In this document: positions 1-6,698 of the stretch, piece after piece | Layout: every line of letters begins with the position of its first letter | Numbering within the stretch: position 1 is the first letter of the stretch | Source: an uncultured Alphaproteobacteria bacterium | GTDB lineage: Bacteria; Pseudomonadota; Alphaproteobacteria; Rhizobiales; Pleomorphomonadaceae | DNA length: 6,718 nucleotides | Assembly: GCA_937900425.1 (NCBI GenBank) | Contig: CALCDT010000090.1 | Span: 1-6,718 of the forward strand | Direction of reading: 5' to 3' | Notes under the pieces: generated by a model | Database searches by the model: none | What the model saw: the letters and a program-made list of their open reading frames with translations, nothing else | Told to the model about the DNA's origin: nothing | Made by a program: the position numbers and the translations under genes

Positions 1-815
1 CGCAGCCGGCGATCAGCAAGCTCATCGCGCGGCTCGAGGACGAGCTGGGGCTCGCCCTGTTCCCCCGGGCCCACGGGCGGCTCGAACCGACGCCGGAGGC
101 GGCGACCTTCTTCGCCGCCATCACCCGGACGCTCGACGCGATGGAGCGGACGCTCGCCATCTCGCGGAACCTGAAGGGGCTCTCCTCGGCGACGCTGCTG
201 ATCGCGAGCCCGCCCGGCCTCGCCACCTACGTGCTGCCGCCGATCGTCGCCGACGTGCTGCGCGAGAACGCCGGCGCGACGGCGCGCTTCGTCACCCGCT
301 CGTCCAATGCGGTGCGCGACCTCGCCACCATCGGCGCCTTCGACGTCGGCTTCGCGGAACTGCCGATCGACATCCACGTCGCCTCGCTCGAGCTGTTCGA
401 GATGAACTGCATGTGCGTGGTGCGGCCGGATCACCCGCTCGCCGGCGCGGCGCGCGTGCGGCCGCAGGACCTCGACGCGATGCCGTTCGTCACCCTCTTC
501 CCGGAGCACATCACCCACATCGCCGCCGCGGAGGCGTTCTTCGAGGCCCGGACCCACTGGAACGTCGTCGCCGAGGTCGAGTTCTTCGGCTCCGCCTGCA
601 TGCTGGTGCAGAGTCTCGGCGCGGCCACCCTCGTCGACCCCTCGACGGCCCGCACGTTCACGCGCTTCGGCCTCGTCGCCATCCCGTTCGATCCGCCGAT
701 CCCCTACCGCTTCGGCATGTTCCGGCCGAACACCCGTCCGCCGTCGCGCATCGGCACCGCTTTCATGGAGCATTTTCGCCGGGCGATCGCGCCGGATCTG
801 GCGCCGGGTCGCTGA
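1..815 (+). CDS. LysR-type transcriptional regulator, opine-regulator-like (5' end cut by window)
   Basis: Cytoplasmic DNA-binding regulator of the LysR family, partial at its N-terminus. The reading frame is open from the left edge; its first whole codon is at 3, giving 270 visible residues against a usual 295-310, so about 30 are missing. Visible residues 1-30 (QPAISKLIARLEDELGLALF, then GRLEPTPEA) are the recognition helix and wing of the winged helix-turn-helix. Residues about 31-60 form the linker helix and about 63-266 the effector-binding domain. The C-terminal pattern VDPSTA...FDPPIPYRF...PPSRI resembles, from memory, the OccR/NocR group that responds to octopine, nopaline or similar amino-acid derivatives. 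An internal ATG at 141 would skip the DNA-binding domain and is not the start. The gene reads in the same direction as the transport genes, not divergently. Family assignment is firm; the opine-like subgroup and control of the downstream operon are inferences. Confidence 0.93.
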   Translation, partial: QPAISKLIARLEDELGLALFPRAHGRLEPTPEAATFFAAITRTLDAMERTLAISRNLKGLSSATLLIASPPGLATYVLPPIVADVLRENAGATARFVTRSSNAVRDLATIGAFDVGFAELPIDIHVASLELFEMNCMCVVRPDHPLAGAARVRPQDLDAMPFVTLFPEHITHIAAAEAFFEARTHWNVVAEVEFFGSACMLVQSLGAATLVDPSTARTFTRFGLVAIPFDPPIPYRFGMFRPNTRPPSRIGTAFMEHFRRAIAPDLAPGR

Positions 816-890
816 GGCCACGACCGGGCGGCTGCCGGCCTCCCGGCCCGACCGCCGAAACCGAAGGCAACCGTCGCGCCGACGCACAAA

Positions 891-917
891 GGAGAGGCAA
901 TTCCCCCCTTGCTCTCC
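891..917. terminator. Hairpin downstream of the regulator gene, possible terminator
   Basis: GGAGAGGCAA (891-900) pairs with TTGCTCTCC (909-917), giving nine pairs with one bulged G and an 8-base loop (TTCCCCCC). On the plus strand no T-run follows, so it is not a classic intrinsic terminator for the regulator gene. On the minus strand it would be followed by TTT. The left arm contains AAAGGAG, which looks like a ribosome binding site, but no good start codon follows it. Its role is uncertain. Confidence 0.3.
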
Positions 918-1018
918 CCCTGTGCGCCCGCGCACGGCCCCGCCGGGCCCCGTCGGGCCGCGCGCCGACCGCGTTGCGGTTGTCGGAGCGGCCGGCGATC
1001 GCCCCGATCTGCGAGTGC

Positions 1019-1033
1019 ATAACTGCGGGTTAT
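1019..1033. promoter_or_regulatory. Putative LysR-type operator ATAAC-N5-GTTAT
   Basis: Perfect inverted repeat ATAAC-TGCGG-GTTAT in an otherwise GC-rich region. It contains the LysR-family T-N11-A core (T at 1020, A at 1032) and can be read as ATAA-N7-TTAT, the form I recall for OccR-type operators. It sits 204 bases after the stop of the adjacent LysR-type gene. Its centre is about 64 bases upstream of the start site expected from the TTGACG element at 1055, the usual position of a LysR recognition site. Binding by this regulator is inferred. Confidence 0.6.
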
Positions 1034-1054
1034 CGACCGTGTCCTGAATCTGCT

Positions 1055-1083
1055 TTGACGGCCGGCACCGTTCGCCGCCTCAT
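1055..1083 (+). promoter_or_regulatory. Candidate sigma-70-type promoter for the ridA-like/transport operon
   Basis: TTGACG (1055-1060) matches the -35 consensus at five of six bases. After a 17-base spacer, CCTCAT (1078-1083) matches TATAAT at only three of six. A weak -10 is common at promoters that need a LysR-type activator. Transcription would begin near 1090, leaving a leader of about 65 bases before the ridA-like gene. The support comes mainly from the -35 and its spacing from the operator. Confidence 0.3.
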
Positions 1084-1100
1084 TCATGAACGGATCGAAC

Positions 1101-1142
1101 GGCTGGCCACCGGCCCCCGGAGGGGCCGCGGCGGCCACAGCC
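1101..1142 (+). promoter_or_regulatory. Structured mRNA leader before the ridA-like gene
   Basis: A 7-bp perfect stem, CGGCCCC (1111-1117) with GGGGCCG (1122-1128), closes a CGGA tetraloop. Outside it, GGCTGGCC (1101-1108) can pair with GGCC...AGCC (1133-1136 and 1139-1142) with a two-base bulge. The fold would end about three bases before the purine-rich ribosome binding site at 1145-1150 and would fill most of the predicted leader. No known riboswitch class is recognised. Confidence 0.35.
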
Positions 1143-1155
1143 GAAGCAGGTGGAC

Positions 1156-1641
1156 ATGTCGGCGACACGGCGCGTTGCGGAGTTGGGTCTCGTCCTGCCG
1201 AAGGCGGGCGGCGGCGACGGCTACTACGGCAAGCTGTACGGCAGGATGAAGCCGCACTACCTCAGCGGCAATCTCCTCTTCCTCTCCGGCCAGACCGCCG
1301 GCCTGAAGGACGGCAAGGTGCTCTATCCCGGCCGCCTCGGCCGCGATCTCACGGTCGAGCAGGGCTACGAGGCCGCCCGCCTGACCGGGCTCAACTGTCT
1401 CGGCTGCATCGTCGACGCGGTCGGCGATCTCGACCGGGTCAAGGGCCTCGTCCGCTCGCTCAACTTCGTCGCCTGCGATCCGTCCTTCACCGAGCCGCAC
1501 AAGGTGGCGAGCGGTCTCACCAACCTCTTCGCGGAGGTGTTCGGCGACGAGATCGGCGTCGGCCCGCGCGCCGCGATCGGCGTGATGTCGCTCGCCGACG
1601 ACTACTGCTTCGAGACCTGGGTGACCGTCGAACTGCACTGA
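1156..1641 (+). CDS. RidA/YjgF/YER057c/UK114-family protein
   Basis: A 161-residue member of the RidA superfamily, small usually trimeric cytoplasmic proteins. RidA itself hydrolyses reactive enamine/imine intermediates made by PLP enzymes; relatives act on other amino-acid breakdown products. The family core is visible: LFLSGQTA (residues 41-48), a central helix (about 67-90) and PRAAIGV (137-143). R138 and E153 are exactly 15 residues apart, as are the catalytic-site R105 and E120 of E. coli RidA, so the active site appears intact. The protein is about 30 residues longer than E. coli RidA (128), with extra sequence near the N-terminus, suggesting a divergent subgroup rather than the housekeeping enzyme. 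The ATG at 1156 is chosen because GCAGGTGG precedes it; a GTG at 1150 lies inside that ribosome binding site. It is the first gene after the operator and precedes the transporter by 114 bases. Family is secure; the substrate is unknown. Confidence 0.88.
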   Translation: MSATRRVAELGLVLPKAGGGDGYYGKLYGRMKPHYLSGNLLFLSGQTAGLKDGKVLYPGRLGRDLTVEQGYEAARLTGLNCLGCIVDAVGDLDRVKGLVRSLNFVACDPSFTEPHKVASGLTNLFAEVFGDEIGVGPRAAIGVMSLADDYCFETWVTVELH

Positions 1642-1755
1642 GCCACCGGCACTCGCCGACACGAGGACGCCGATCAATCGCCTTCCAAGACGGCCACGAG
1701 GCCGCGAGGGGAACGGTAGCCGGCATCACGACCGGCCTTCTGAGAGGGATCTGAA
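1642..1755 (+). other. Spacer between the ridA-like gene and the binding-protein gene
   Basis: This 114-base gap has two small hairpins: CGGCC/GGCCG (1691-1704) and GCCGG/CCGGC with an 8-base loop (1719-1736). Neither has a T-run, and I see no convincing promoter, so the downstream genes are probably read through from upstream. GAGAGGG at 1742-1748 is the ribosome binding site of the next gene. Confidence 0.5.
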
Positions 1756-2877
1756 ATGACGATGAAGCGCGTCGCGGCCGCCGCCCTCGGGCTCGGCCTC
1801 CTGTTCTCCCCGGTCGCCGGCCAGGCGGAGGAGATCACCATCGGCTTCACAGCGGCGCTTTCCGGCGACTTCGCCGCCTTCGGCCTCAATCTGCGCAAGG
1901 GGCTCGATCTCGCCGTCGCCGAGCTGAACAGGAAGGGCGGCGCCACGTACGCGGTCGAGTCCGTCGACGACCGCGGCGAGGCGCGCGAGGGCGTCCTGAT
2001 CGCGCAGCGCTTCTGCTCCGACGAGAAGATCGACGTGGTGATGGGCTACTCGTTCTCGTCGATCGCGCTCGCCGCCGTGCCGGTCTACGACGGCTGCAAG
2101 CTGCCGGTGCTGGCCTCGGCCGTGACGAGCCCGGAGCTCTCCGGCGCCAGCCCCTACTTCCGCCGCAACGTGCTCACCGACGCCGTGCAGGGCGCGATGA
2201 TGGGCACCTACGCGGCGAAGACGCTCGGCCTGAAGAAGATCTACGTCCTCAACCAGCAGGACGACTACGGCATCGGCGTCGCCAAGGCGTTCAGCGACGC
2301 GGCGGCCGCCGACGGCGCCGAGATCGTCGGCTCGGAATCCTACCTCCTCGGCGCCAAGGACTTCCGCACGCTGCTGACCAAGGTACGCGCGGCGCAGCCG
2401 GACGCGATCTTCATCGGTGGCTTCTACACCGAGGCGGCGAAGCTCGCCGAACAGGCCCGCGCCCTCGGCATAAAGGCGCAGTTGCTGTCGACCGACGGCT
2501 CGCTCAACACGGAGCTGGTGACGCTCGGCCGCGGCGCCGTCGAGGGCATGATCGTCTACGGCATGTTCGATCCCGCCGTCGCCACCCCGGCGACCGAGGC
2601 GTTCCTGAAGGCCTACGAGGCGGAATACAAGGAGGCGCCGAGCGCCTGGGCGGCGCTCGGCTACGACGCCGGAATGACCCTCGGCGCCGCGGTGGAGATC
2701 GCCGCCGCCAAGGGGCCGGTCACCCGGGAGAGCCTCAACGCCGCCTTCGCGGAGCTGAAGGACGTGCCGGGCGTGACGGGGCCGACGAGCTTCGACGCGA
2801 ACGGCGACCGCGCCGGCACGCTCTATTTCCTCGCGGTCACCGACGGCAAGTTCGGCCTCGCCCCGAAGCAGCCCTGA
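1756..2877 (+). CDS. livK: Branched-chain-amino-acid-type ABC transporter, periplasmic substrate-binding protein
   Basis: A 373-residue type I periplasmic binding protein of the LivJ/LivK family (HAAT importers). Residues 1-24 are a Sec signal peptide (MTMKR, hydrophobic core, cleavage after GQA); there is no lipobox cysteine, so the mature protein should be soluble in the periplasm. Family marks include LSGDFAAFG (35-43), the NRKGG turn (58-62), VDDR (70-73), SPEL (125-128), DDYG (169-172) and GPTSFD near the C-terminus. Ungapped by-eye alignment to E. coli LivJ places S101, A122 and T124 on LivJ S79, A100 and T102, and D247 on E226, residues that hold the amino-acid backbone; F223 replaces Y202. 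The LivJ disulfide cysteines are not at their places; C87 and C114 might form a different bond. GAGAGGG seven bases upstream supports the ATG at 1756 over the in-frame ATG at 1762. The ligand is probably an amino acid or derivative, not necessarily branched-chain; the symbol denotes the family only. Confidence 0.93.
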   Translation: MTMKRVAAAALGLGLLFSPVAGQAEEITIGFTAALSGDFAAFGLNLRKGLDLAVAELNRKGGATYAVESVDDRGEAREGVLIAQRFCSDEKIDVVMGYSFSSIALAAVPVYDGCKLPVLASAVTSPELSGASPYFRRNVLTDAVQGAMMGTYAAKTLGLKKIYVLNQQDDYGIGVAKAFSDAAAADGAEIVGSESYLLGAKDFRTLLTKVRAAQPDAIFIGGFYTEAAKLAEQARALGIKAQLLSTDGSLNTELVTLGRGAVEGMIVYGMFDPAVATPATEAFLKAYEAEYKEAPSAWAALGYDAGMTLGAAVEIAAAKGPVTRESLNAAFAELKDVPGVTGPTSFDANGDRAGTLYFLAVTDGKFGLAPKQP

Positions 2878-2896
2878 GCGGAAGCCTTTCCGCCGA

Positions 2897-2930
2897 CCCT
2901 CGCGGACGCCCCCGCGGCGGCCCGCGAGGG
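2897..2930 (+). terminator. Stable hairpin just after the binding-protein gene
   Basis: CCCTCGCGG (2897-2905) pairs perfectly with CCGCGAGGG (2922-2930), nine base pairs around a 16-base loop that can itself form GCC/GGC. It starts 20 bases past the stop codon at 2875-2877. No U-tract follows. Hairpins here in transporter operons often protect the abundant binding-protein mRNA from 3' decay or cause partial termination; either role is an inference. Confidence 0.4.
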
Positions 2931-2996
2931 CGCCTCCCGGCCCCCCCCCGACGAACGGGGCCCGCCCGAAGCGGACGGATCGGGAGGGGCCCGGAT

Positions 2997-3018
2997 CGGC
3001 GGGGAAGGCGACCCGCCG
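2997..3018 (+). other. Perfect 7-bp hairpin in the livK-livHM spacer
   Basis: CGGCGGG (2997-3003) pairs with CCCGCCG (3012-3018) around an 8-base loop (GAAGGCGA). It is one of several adjacent stems in this spacer; its function is unknown. Confidence 0.35.
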
Positions 3019-3049
3019 GAGTGCCCGACCGGCCTCGACGCATCGAGCC

Positions 3050-3069
3050 CCGCCGGCGGTCGCCGGCGG
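3050..3069 (+). repeat. Perfect 8-bp hairpin built on a tandem 10-base repeat
   Basis: CCGCCGGC (3050-3057) pairs with GCCGGCGG (3062-3069) around the loop GGTC. The same bases read as two tandem near-identical decamers, CGCCGGCGGT and CGCCGGCGGA (3051-3070). A short CTTT follows about ten bases later, too far for a classic terminator. It lies about 46 bases before the permease start and could limit its expression. Confidence 0.4.
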
Positions 3070-3115
3070 AGACCCCCTTTCCAGGTAGCTGAGCTCACGG
3101 GCGGACCGTCTGGCG

Positions 3116-5134
3116 ATGGACTATTTCGGACAGTTGCTGGCGAACGGACTGGTTCTCGGGGCGATCTACGCGCTGACCGCCGTCGCCTTCACGCTCGTCT
3201 ACGGCGTCGTCCGGCTGGTGAACTTCGCCTTCGGCGAGCTGTTCATGCTCGGCGCCTTCCTGACCGCCTCGCTGATGCTGCCGGAGGTCCGTCTCCTCGG
3301 CTACAGCGTGCCGATGCCCGCCCTGCCGCTGCCGATCGCGGCGCTCGGCGCCGTCGCGATCACCGCCGCCATCGGCGTCGTCGTCGACCGCGTCGCCTAC
3401 CGGCCGCTGCGCAACGCCCCGCGTCTCGCCCCGCTCATCACCTCGATCGCCGTCTCCGTCGTGCTGCAGAGCGTCGCGCAGACGATCTGGGGGGCGGAGG
3501 AGCTGCGCTTCCCCGAGTTCGCGCTCGCCACCATGCCGCCGGTCGTGCTGTTCGATTCGATCTATCTGAGCGTCATGGACCTCGTCGTCATGGCGACGGC
3601 GGTCGTCGCCATGATCGGCCTGTCGCTGTTCGTCGCCCGATCGAAGCTCGGCCGGGCGATGCGGGCGAGCGCCGAGGATCAGACGGCGGCGTTCCTCGTC
3701 GGCGTGCCGGTGCACCGCGTCGTCGCCGCCGCCTTCGCCATCGGCTCCGGTTTCGCCGCCCTCTCCGGCCTCCTCTACGCGCAGACCTACGGCTTCGCGC
3801 ACGCGACGATGGGCTTCCTGCCCGGTCTGAAGGCGCTGACCGCCGCGGTTCTCGGCGGCATCGGCAGCATTCCGGGCGCGGCGCTCGGTGGCGTCGTGCT
3901 CGGCCTCGTCGAGGCACTCGGCGCCGGCTACATGCCGAACGGCTCGGCCTACAAGGACGCGATCTCCTTCGTTCTGCTCGTCCTGCTGCTCTACGTGCGC
4001 CCGCAGGGTCTCCTCGGCCGGCCCGAGCTCAACACCGCCGGCTCCGGCAGCCTCCTCGGCGGCGCCGGGGCGCACGGTCCGGCGTGGCTGCGCGGCGCCT
4101 TCGAGCGGATCGACGTGGTGCTCGGCAAGACCGGCAACGGCGACTGGCGCCTCGCGGCGGCGATCGCCCTCGCCGCCGTCGCCGTCGGCGCGCTGGTTCC
4201 CTCCGACTACTGGCTCCGCATCCTCACCACCGTGGTCGTCTACGGCATGCTCGCCGGCGGTCTCAACGTCATCGTCGGCTTCGCCGGCCTGCTCGACCTC
4301 GGCTTCGTCGCCTTCTGGGCGGTCGGCTCCTACCTGACCTCGATCCTGTTCGTGCTGGTGCTGAAGCAGGGCCTCGGCATCGCGCCGGACGCCGTGTGGT
4401 GGCTGCTCTATCTCAATCTGCCGCTCGCGGGCCTGCTGGCGGCGGGCTTCGCCGTCGTCCTCGGCACGCCGACGCTGCGGCTGCGCGGCGACTACCTCGC
4501 CATCATGACGCTCGGCTTCGGCGAGATCGTCCGCATCGTCGCGATCAACTGGATCGACCTCACCCGGGGGCCGATGGGCATCCGCGGCATTCCCGCCCCG
4601 ACGCTGTTCGGCCTCTCCCTCGGCTCGCCCCGCGCGCAGTTCTTCTTCGCGCTGGCGCTCGCCGCCGTGGTGCTGTTCGCGATCTCGCGCCTGGTGCGCT
4701 CCTATGTCGGCCGCGCCTGGGTGGCGATCCGCGAGGACGAGGAGGCGGCCGAGGCGATGGGCGTGCCGACCGCCCGCTACAAGCTCTACGCCTACGCCAC
4801 CAGCGGCTTCGTCGGCGGCTTCGTCGGCGTGTTCTACGCCCACTACCAGCAGTACATCAGCCCGCTGAACTTCAGCCTGTTCGAGAACATCATCCTGCTG
4901 ATGCTGATCGTTCTCGGCGGCCTCGGCACCTTCGTCGGTCCGTTCGTCGGCGCGGTCATCTGGATCGTGTTCCTGCAGGTCGCCATCGACATTCCGTTCG
5001 TCCAGGCCTTCCCGGAAACGCGCTTCGCTCTCCTCGGCATCGTCCTCGTCGCGCTGATGCTCTTCCGGCCGCAGGGGCTGGCGGCGAGCGCGCGGGTCGA
5101 CCTGACGATGCCCCGTCTCGGAGGCCGGGCATGA
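3116..5134 (+). CDS. livHM: Fused LivH-LivM branched-chain-amino-acid-type ABC transporter permease
   Basis: A 672-residue inner-membrane permease in which both transmembrane subunits of a HAAT importer form one chain. Residues 1-301 match LivH: GLVLGAIYALTAVAFTLVYG, VNFAFGE (35-41), YRPLRN (95-100), a cytoplasmic coupling loop GRAMRASAED (179-188) and the C-terminal signature RPQGLLGRP (295-303). A polar, Gly/Ala-rich linker of about 40 residues follows. Residues about 344-655 match LivM: NVIVGFAGLLDLGFVAFWAVGSY (384-406), LRLRGDYLAIMTLGFGEIVR (454-473), coupling loop GRAWVAIREDEEAAEAMGV (532-550) and a second RPQGL (651-655). Each half has about eight hydrophobic segments. E. coli encodes the halves as separate genes. 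LivH usually reads NFAHGE; here His is Phe. The ribosome binding site is weak (GGGCGGA about ten bases upstream), but the start gives the expected LivH N-terminus. The last bases overlap livG. Confidence 0.93.
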   Translation: MDYFGQLLANGLVLGAIYALTAVAFTLVYGVVRLVNFAFGELFMLGAFLTASLMLPEVRLLGYSVPMPALPLPIAALGAVAITAAIGVVVDRVAYRPLRNAPRLAPLITSIAVSVVLQSVAQTIWGAEELRFPEFALATMPPVVLFDSIYLSVMDLVVMATAVVAMIGLSLFVARSKLGRAMRASAEDQTAAFLVGVPVHRVVAAAFAIGSGFAALSGLLYAQTYGFAHATMGFLPGLKALTAAVLGGIGSIPGAALGGVVLGLVEALGAGYMPNGSAYKDAISFVLLVLLLYVRPQGLLGRPELNTAGSGSLLGGAGAHGPAWLRGAFERIDVVLGKTGNGDWRLAAAIALAAVAVGALVPSDYWLRILTTVVVYGMLAGGLNVIVGFAGLLDLGFVAFWAVGSYLTSILFVLVLKQGLGIAPDAVWWLLYLNLPLAGLLAAGFAVVLGTPTLRLRGDYLAIMTLGFGEIVRIVAINWIDLTRGPMGIRGIPAPTLFGLSLGSPRAQFFFALALAAVVLFAISRLVRSYVGRAWVAIREDEEAAEAMGVPTARYKLYAYATSGFVGGFVGVFYAHYQQYISPLNFSLFENIILLMLIVLGGLGTFVGPFVGAVIWIVFLQVAIDIPFVQAFPETRFALLGIVLVALMLFRPQGLAASARVDLTMPRLGGRA

Positions 5135-5921
5135 CCGCGGCGATGGACAAGGCGGCGACCGGCCCTCTCCTCGTCGCCGAGGCGGTGACGGTGCGCTTCG
5201 GCGGCCTCGTCGCCGTCTCCGACCTCGACCTGTCGGTGCGACGCGGCACCATCCACGGCCTGATCGGGCCGAACGGCGCGGGCAAGACGACCCTCCTCAA
5301 CGTGCTGACCGGCTTCGTCCGGCCGACCGCCGGCAGGCTCACCTTCGACGGCGAGGAGATAGGCGGCCGCGGCGTCAGCTGGGTGGCGACGCGCGGCCTC
5401 GCCCGCACCTTCCAGAACATCCGCCTGTTCGGCGCGATGACGGTCCTCGAGAGCGTCCTCGTCGGCGCCCACCGCCGCTTCGACGCCACCGCCCTGGGGC
5501 TGCTCGCCGGCTCCGCCAGGGCGCGCGCGACCGAGCGGACGATGATCGAGAAGGCCCGCCGCCTCATCGACTTCGTCGGCCTCGGCGGCGACGTCGCCGA
5601 CCGGGTCGCCACCACCCTCTCCTACGGCCACCAGCGGCGCGTCGAGATCGCCCGCGCGCTGATCTCGGAGCCGAAGCTGCTGCTCCTCGACGAACCGCTG
5701 GCGGGCATGAACGCGGTCGAGAAGGCGGAGATCGCCGACCTCGTCCGCGCCGTGCGCGACGGCGGCACCACCGTGCTGATCATCGAGCACGACATGCAGA
5801 TCGTCCGCGCCCTCTGCGACCACCTCACCGTCCTCAACTACGGCAAGCGCCTCGCCGACGGCCCTCCGGGCGACGTCCTCGACGACCCGAACGTCCAGGC
5901 GGCCTATCTCGGGAGAGCACG

Positions 5922-5925
<4 letters not shown>
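5131..5925 (+). CDS. livG: ABC transporter ATP-binding protein LivG
   Basis: A 264-residue cytoplasmic ATPase that with LivF powers the LivHM permease. In order: Walker A GPNGAGKTT (46-54), Q-loop glutamine Q95 in TFQN, signature LSYGHQRR (163-170), Walker B LLLLDEP with catalytic E188, and switch histidine H220 in EHD. The C-terminal LADGPPGDVLDDPNVQAAYLG is typical of LivG. The signature more often reads LSYGQQ; His at 167 is a mild change. The frame is open far upstream (to 4084), but that part overlaps livHM and is not protein-like. The ATG at 5131 follows GGAGG (5120-5124) at good spacing and overlaps the livHM stop as ATGA, implying translational coupling; a second ATG at 5143 is less likely. 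All motifs are intact, so it should be active. Confidence 0.95.

Positions 5926-6694
<769 letters not shown>

Positions 6695-6698
<4 letters not shown>

Larger units (their letters stand above)
816..1155. other. Intergenic control region between the LysR gene and the ridA-like gene
   Basis: A 340-base stretch with no convincing gene. Small open frames crossing it on both strands lack a plausible start with a ribosome binding site and look like high-GC shadows. It holds, in order: a GCCGG/CCGGC hairpin just after the regulator's stop (834-847), a longer hairpin (891-917), three short adjacent or overlapping hairpins (922-959), a perfect inverted repeat that fits a LysR operator (1019-1033), a candidate promoter (1055-1083), and a folding leader (1101-1142) before the ribosome binding site of the next gene. 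Confidence 0.8.
2878..3115 (+). other. Structured spacer between the binding-protein gene and the permease gene
   Basis: A 238-base gap with no convincing gene but many perfect inverted repeats, at 2897-2930, 2946-2960, 2997-3018, 3034-3047 and 3050-3069, plus a run of nine C at 2941-2949 and the palindrome TGAGCTCA at 3090-3097. None is followed by a proper T-run. No strong promoter is visible. GGGCGGA at 3099-3105 is a distant, weak ribosome binding site for the permease gene. Confidence 0.6.

Noticed and set aside
1061..1080. Possible sigma-54 promoter (CCGGCACCGTTCGCC)
   Set aside because: The GG and GC elements are two bases too close and the TTGC block is missing.
1068..1102. Inverted/direct GAACGG words (CCGTTC 1068-1073, GAACGG 1088-1093 and 1097-1102) as a second operator
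   Set aside because: GAACGG also occurs many times inside coding sequence here (for example near 1711, 2800, 3140 and 3938), so clustering by chance is likely.
413..1249. A 278-codon plus-strand frame spanning the end of the regulator gene and the spacer
   Set aside because: Arg/Pro/Ala-rich, overlaps two real genes out of frame, and has no recognisable domain.
2941..2949. Run of nine C as a phase-variation tract
   Set aside because: It is in a non-coding spacer, about 165 bases from the next start, not at a promoter I can identify, and one arm of a small hairpin; long C runs are expected at this GC content.
3095..4843. A 582-codon open frame on the minus strand across the permease gene
   Set aside because: It is antisense to livHM, is dominated by Arg, Asp, Glu, His and Gly with no recognisable domain, and arises from high GC at third codon positions of the real gene.
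4084..5130. Open frame continuing upstream of livG, which would give a 613-residue protein
   Set aside because: The added part is Arg/Pro-rich, lies in another frame of livHM, and a good ribosome binding site precedes the ATG at 5131 that gives a normal-length LivG.
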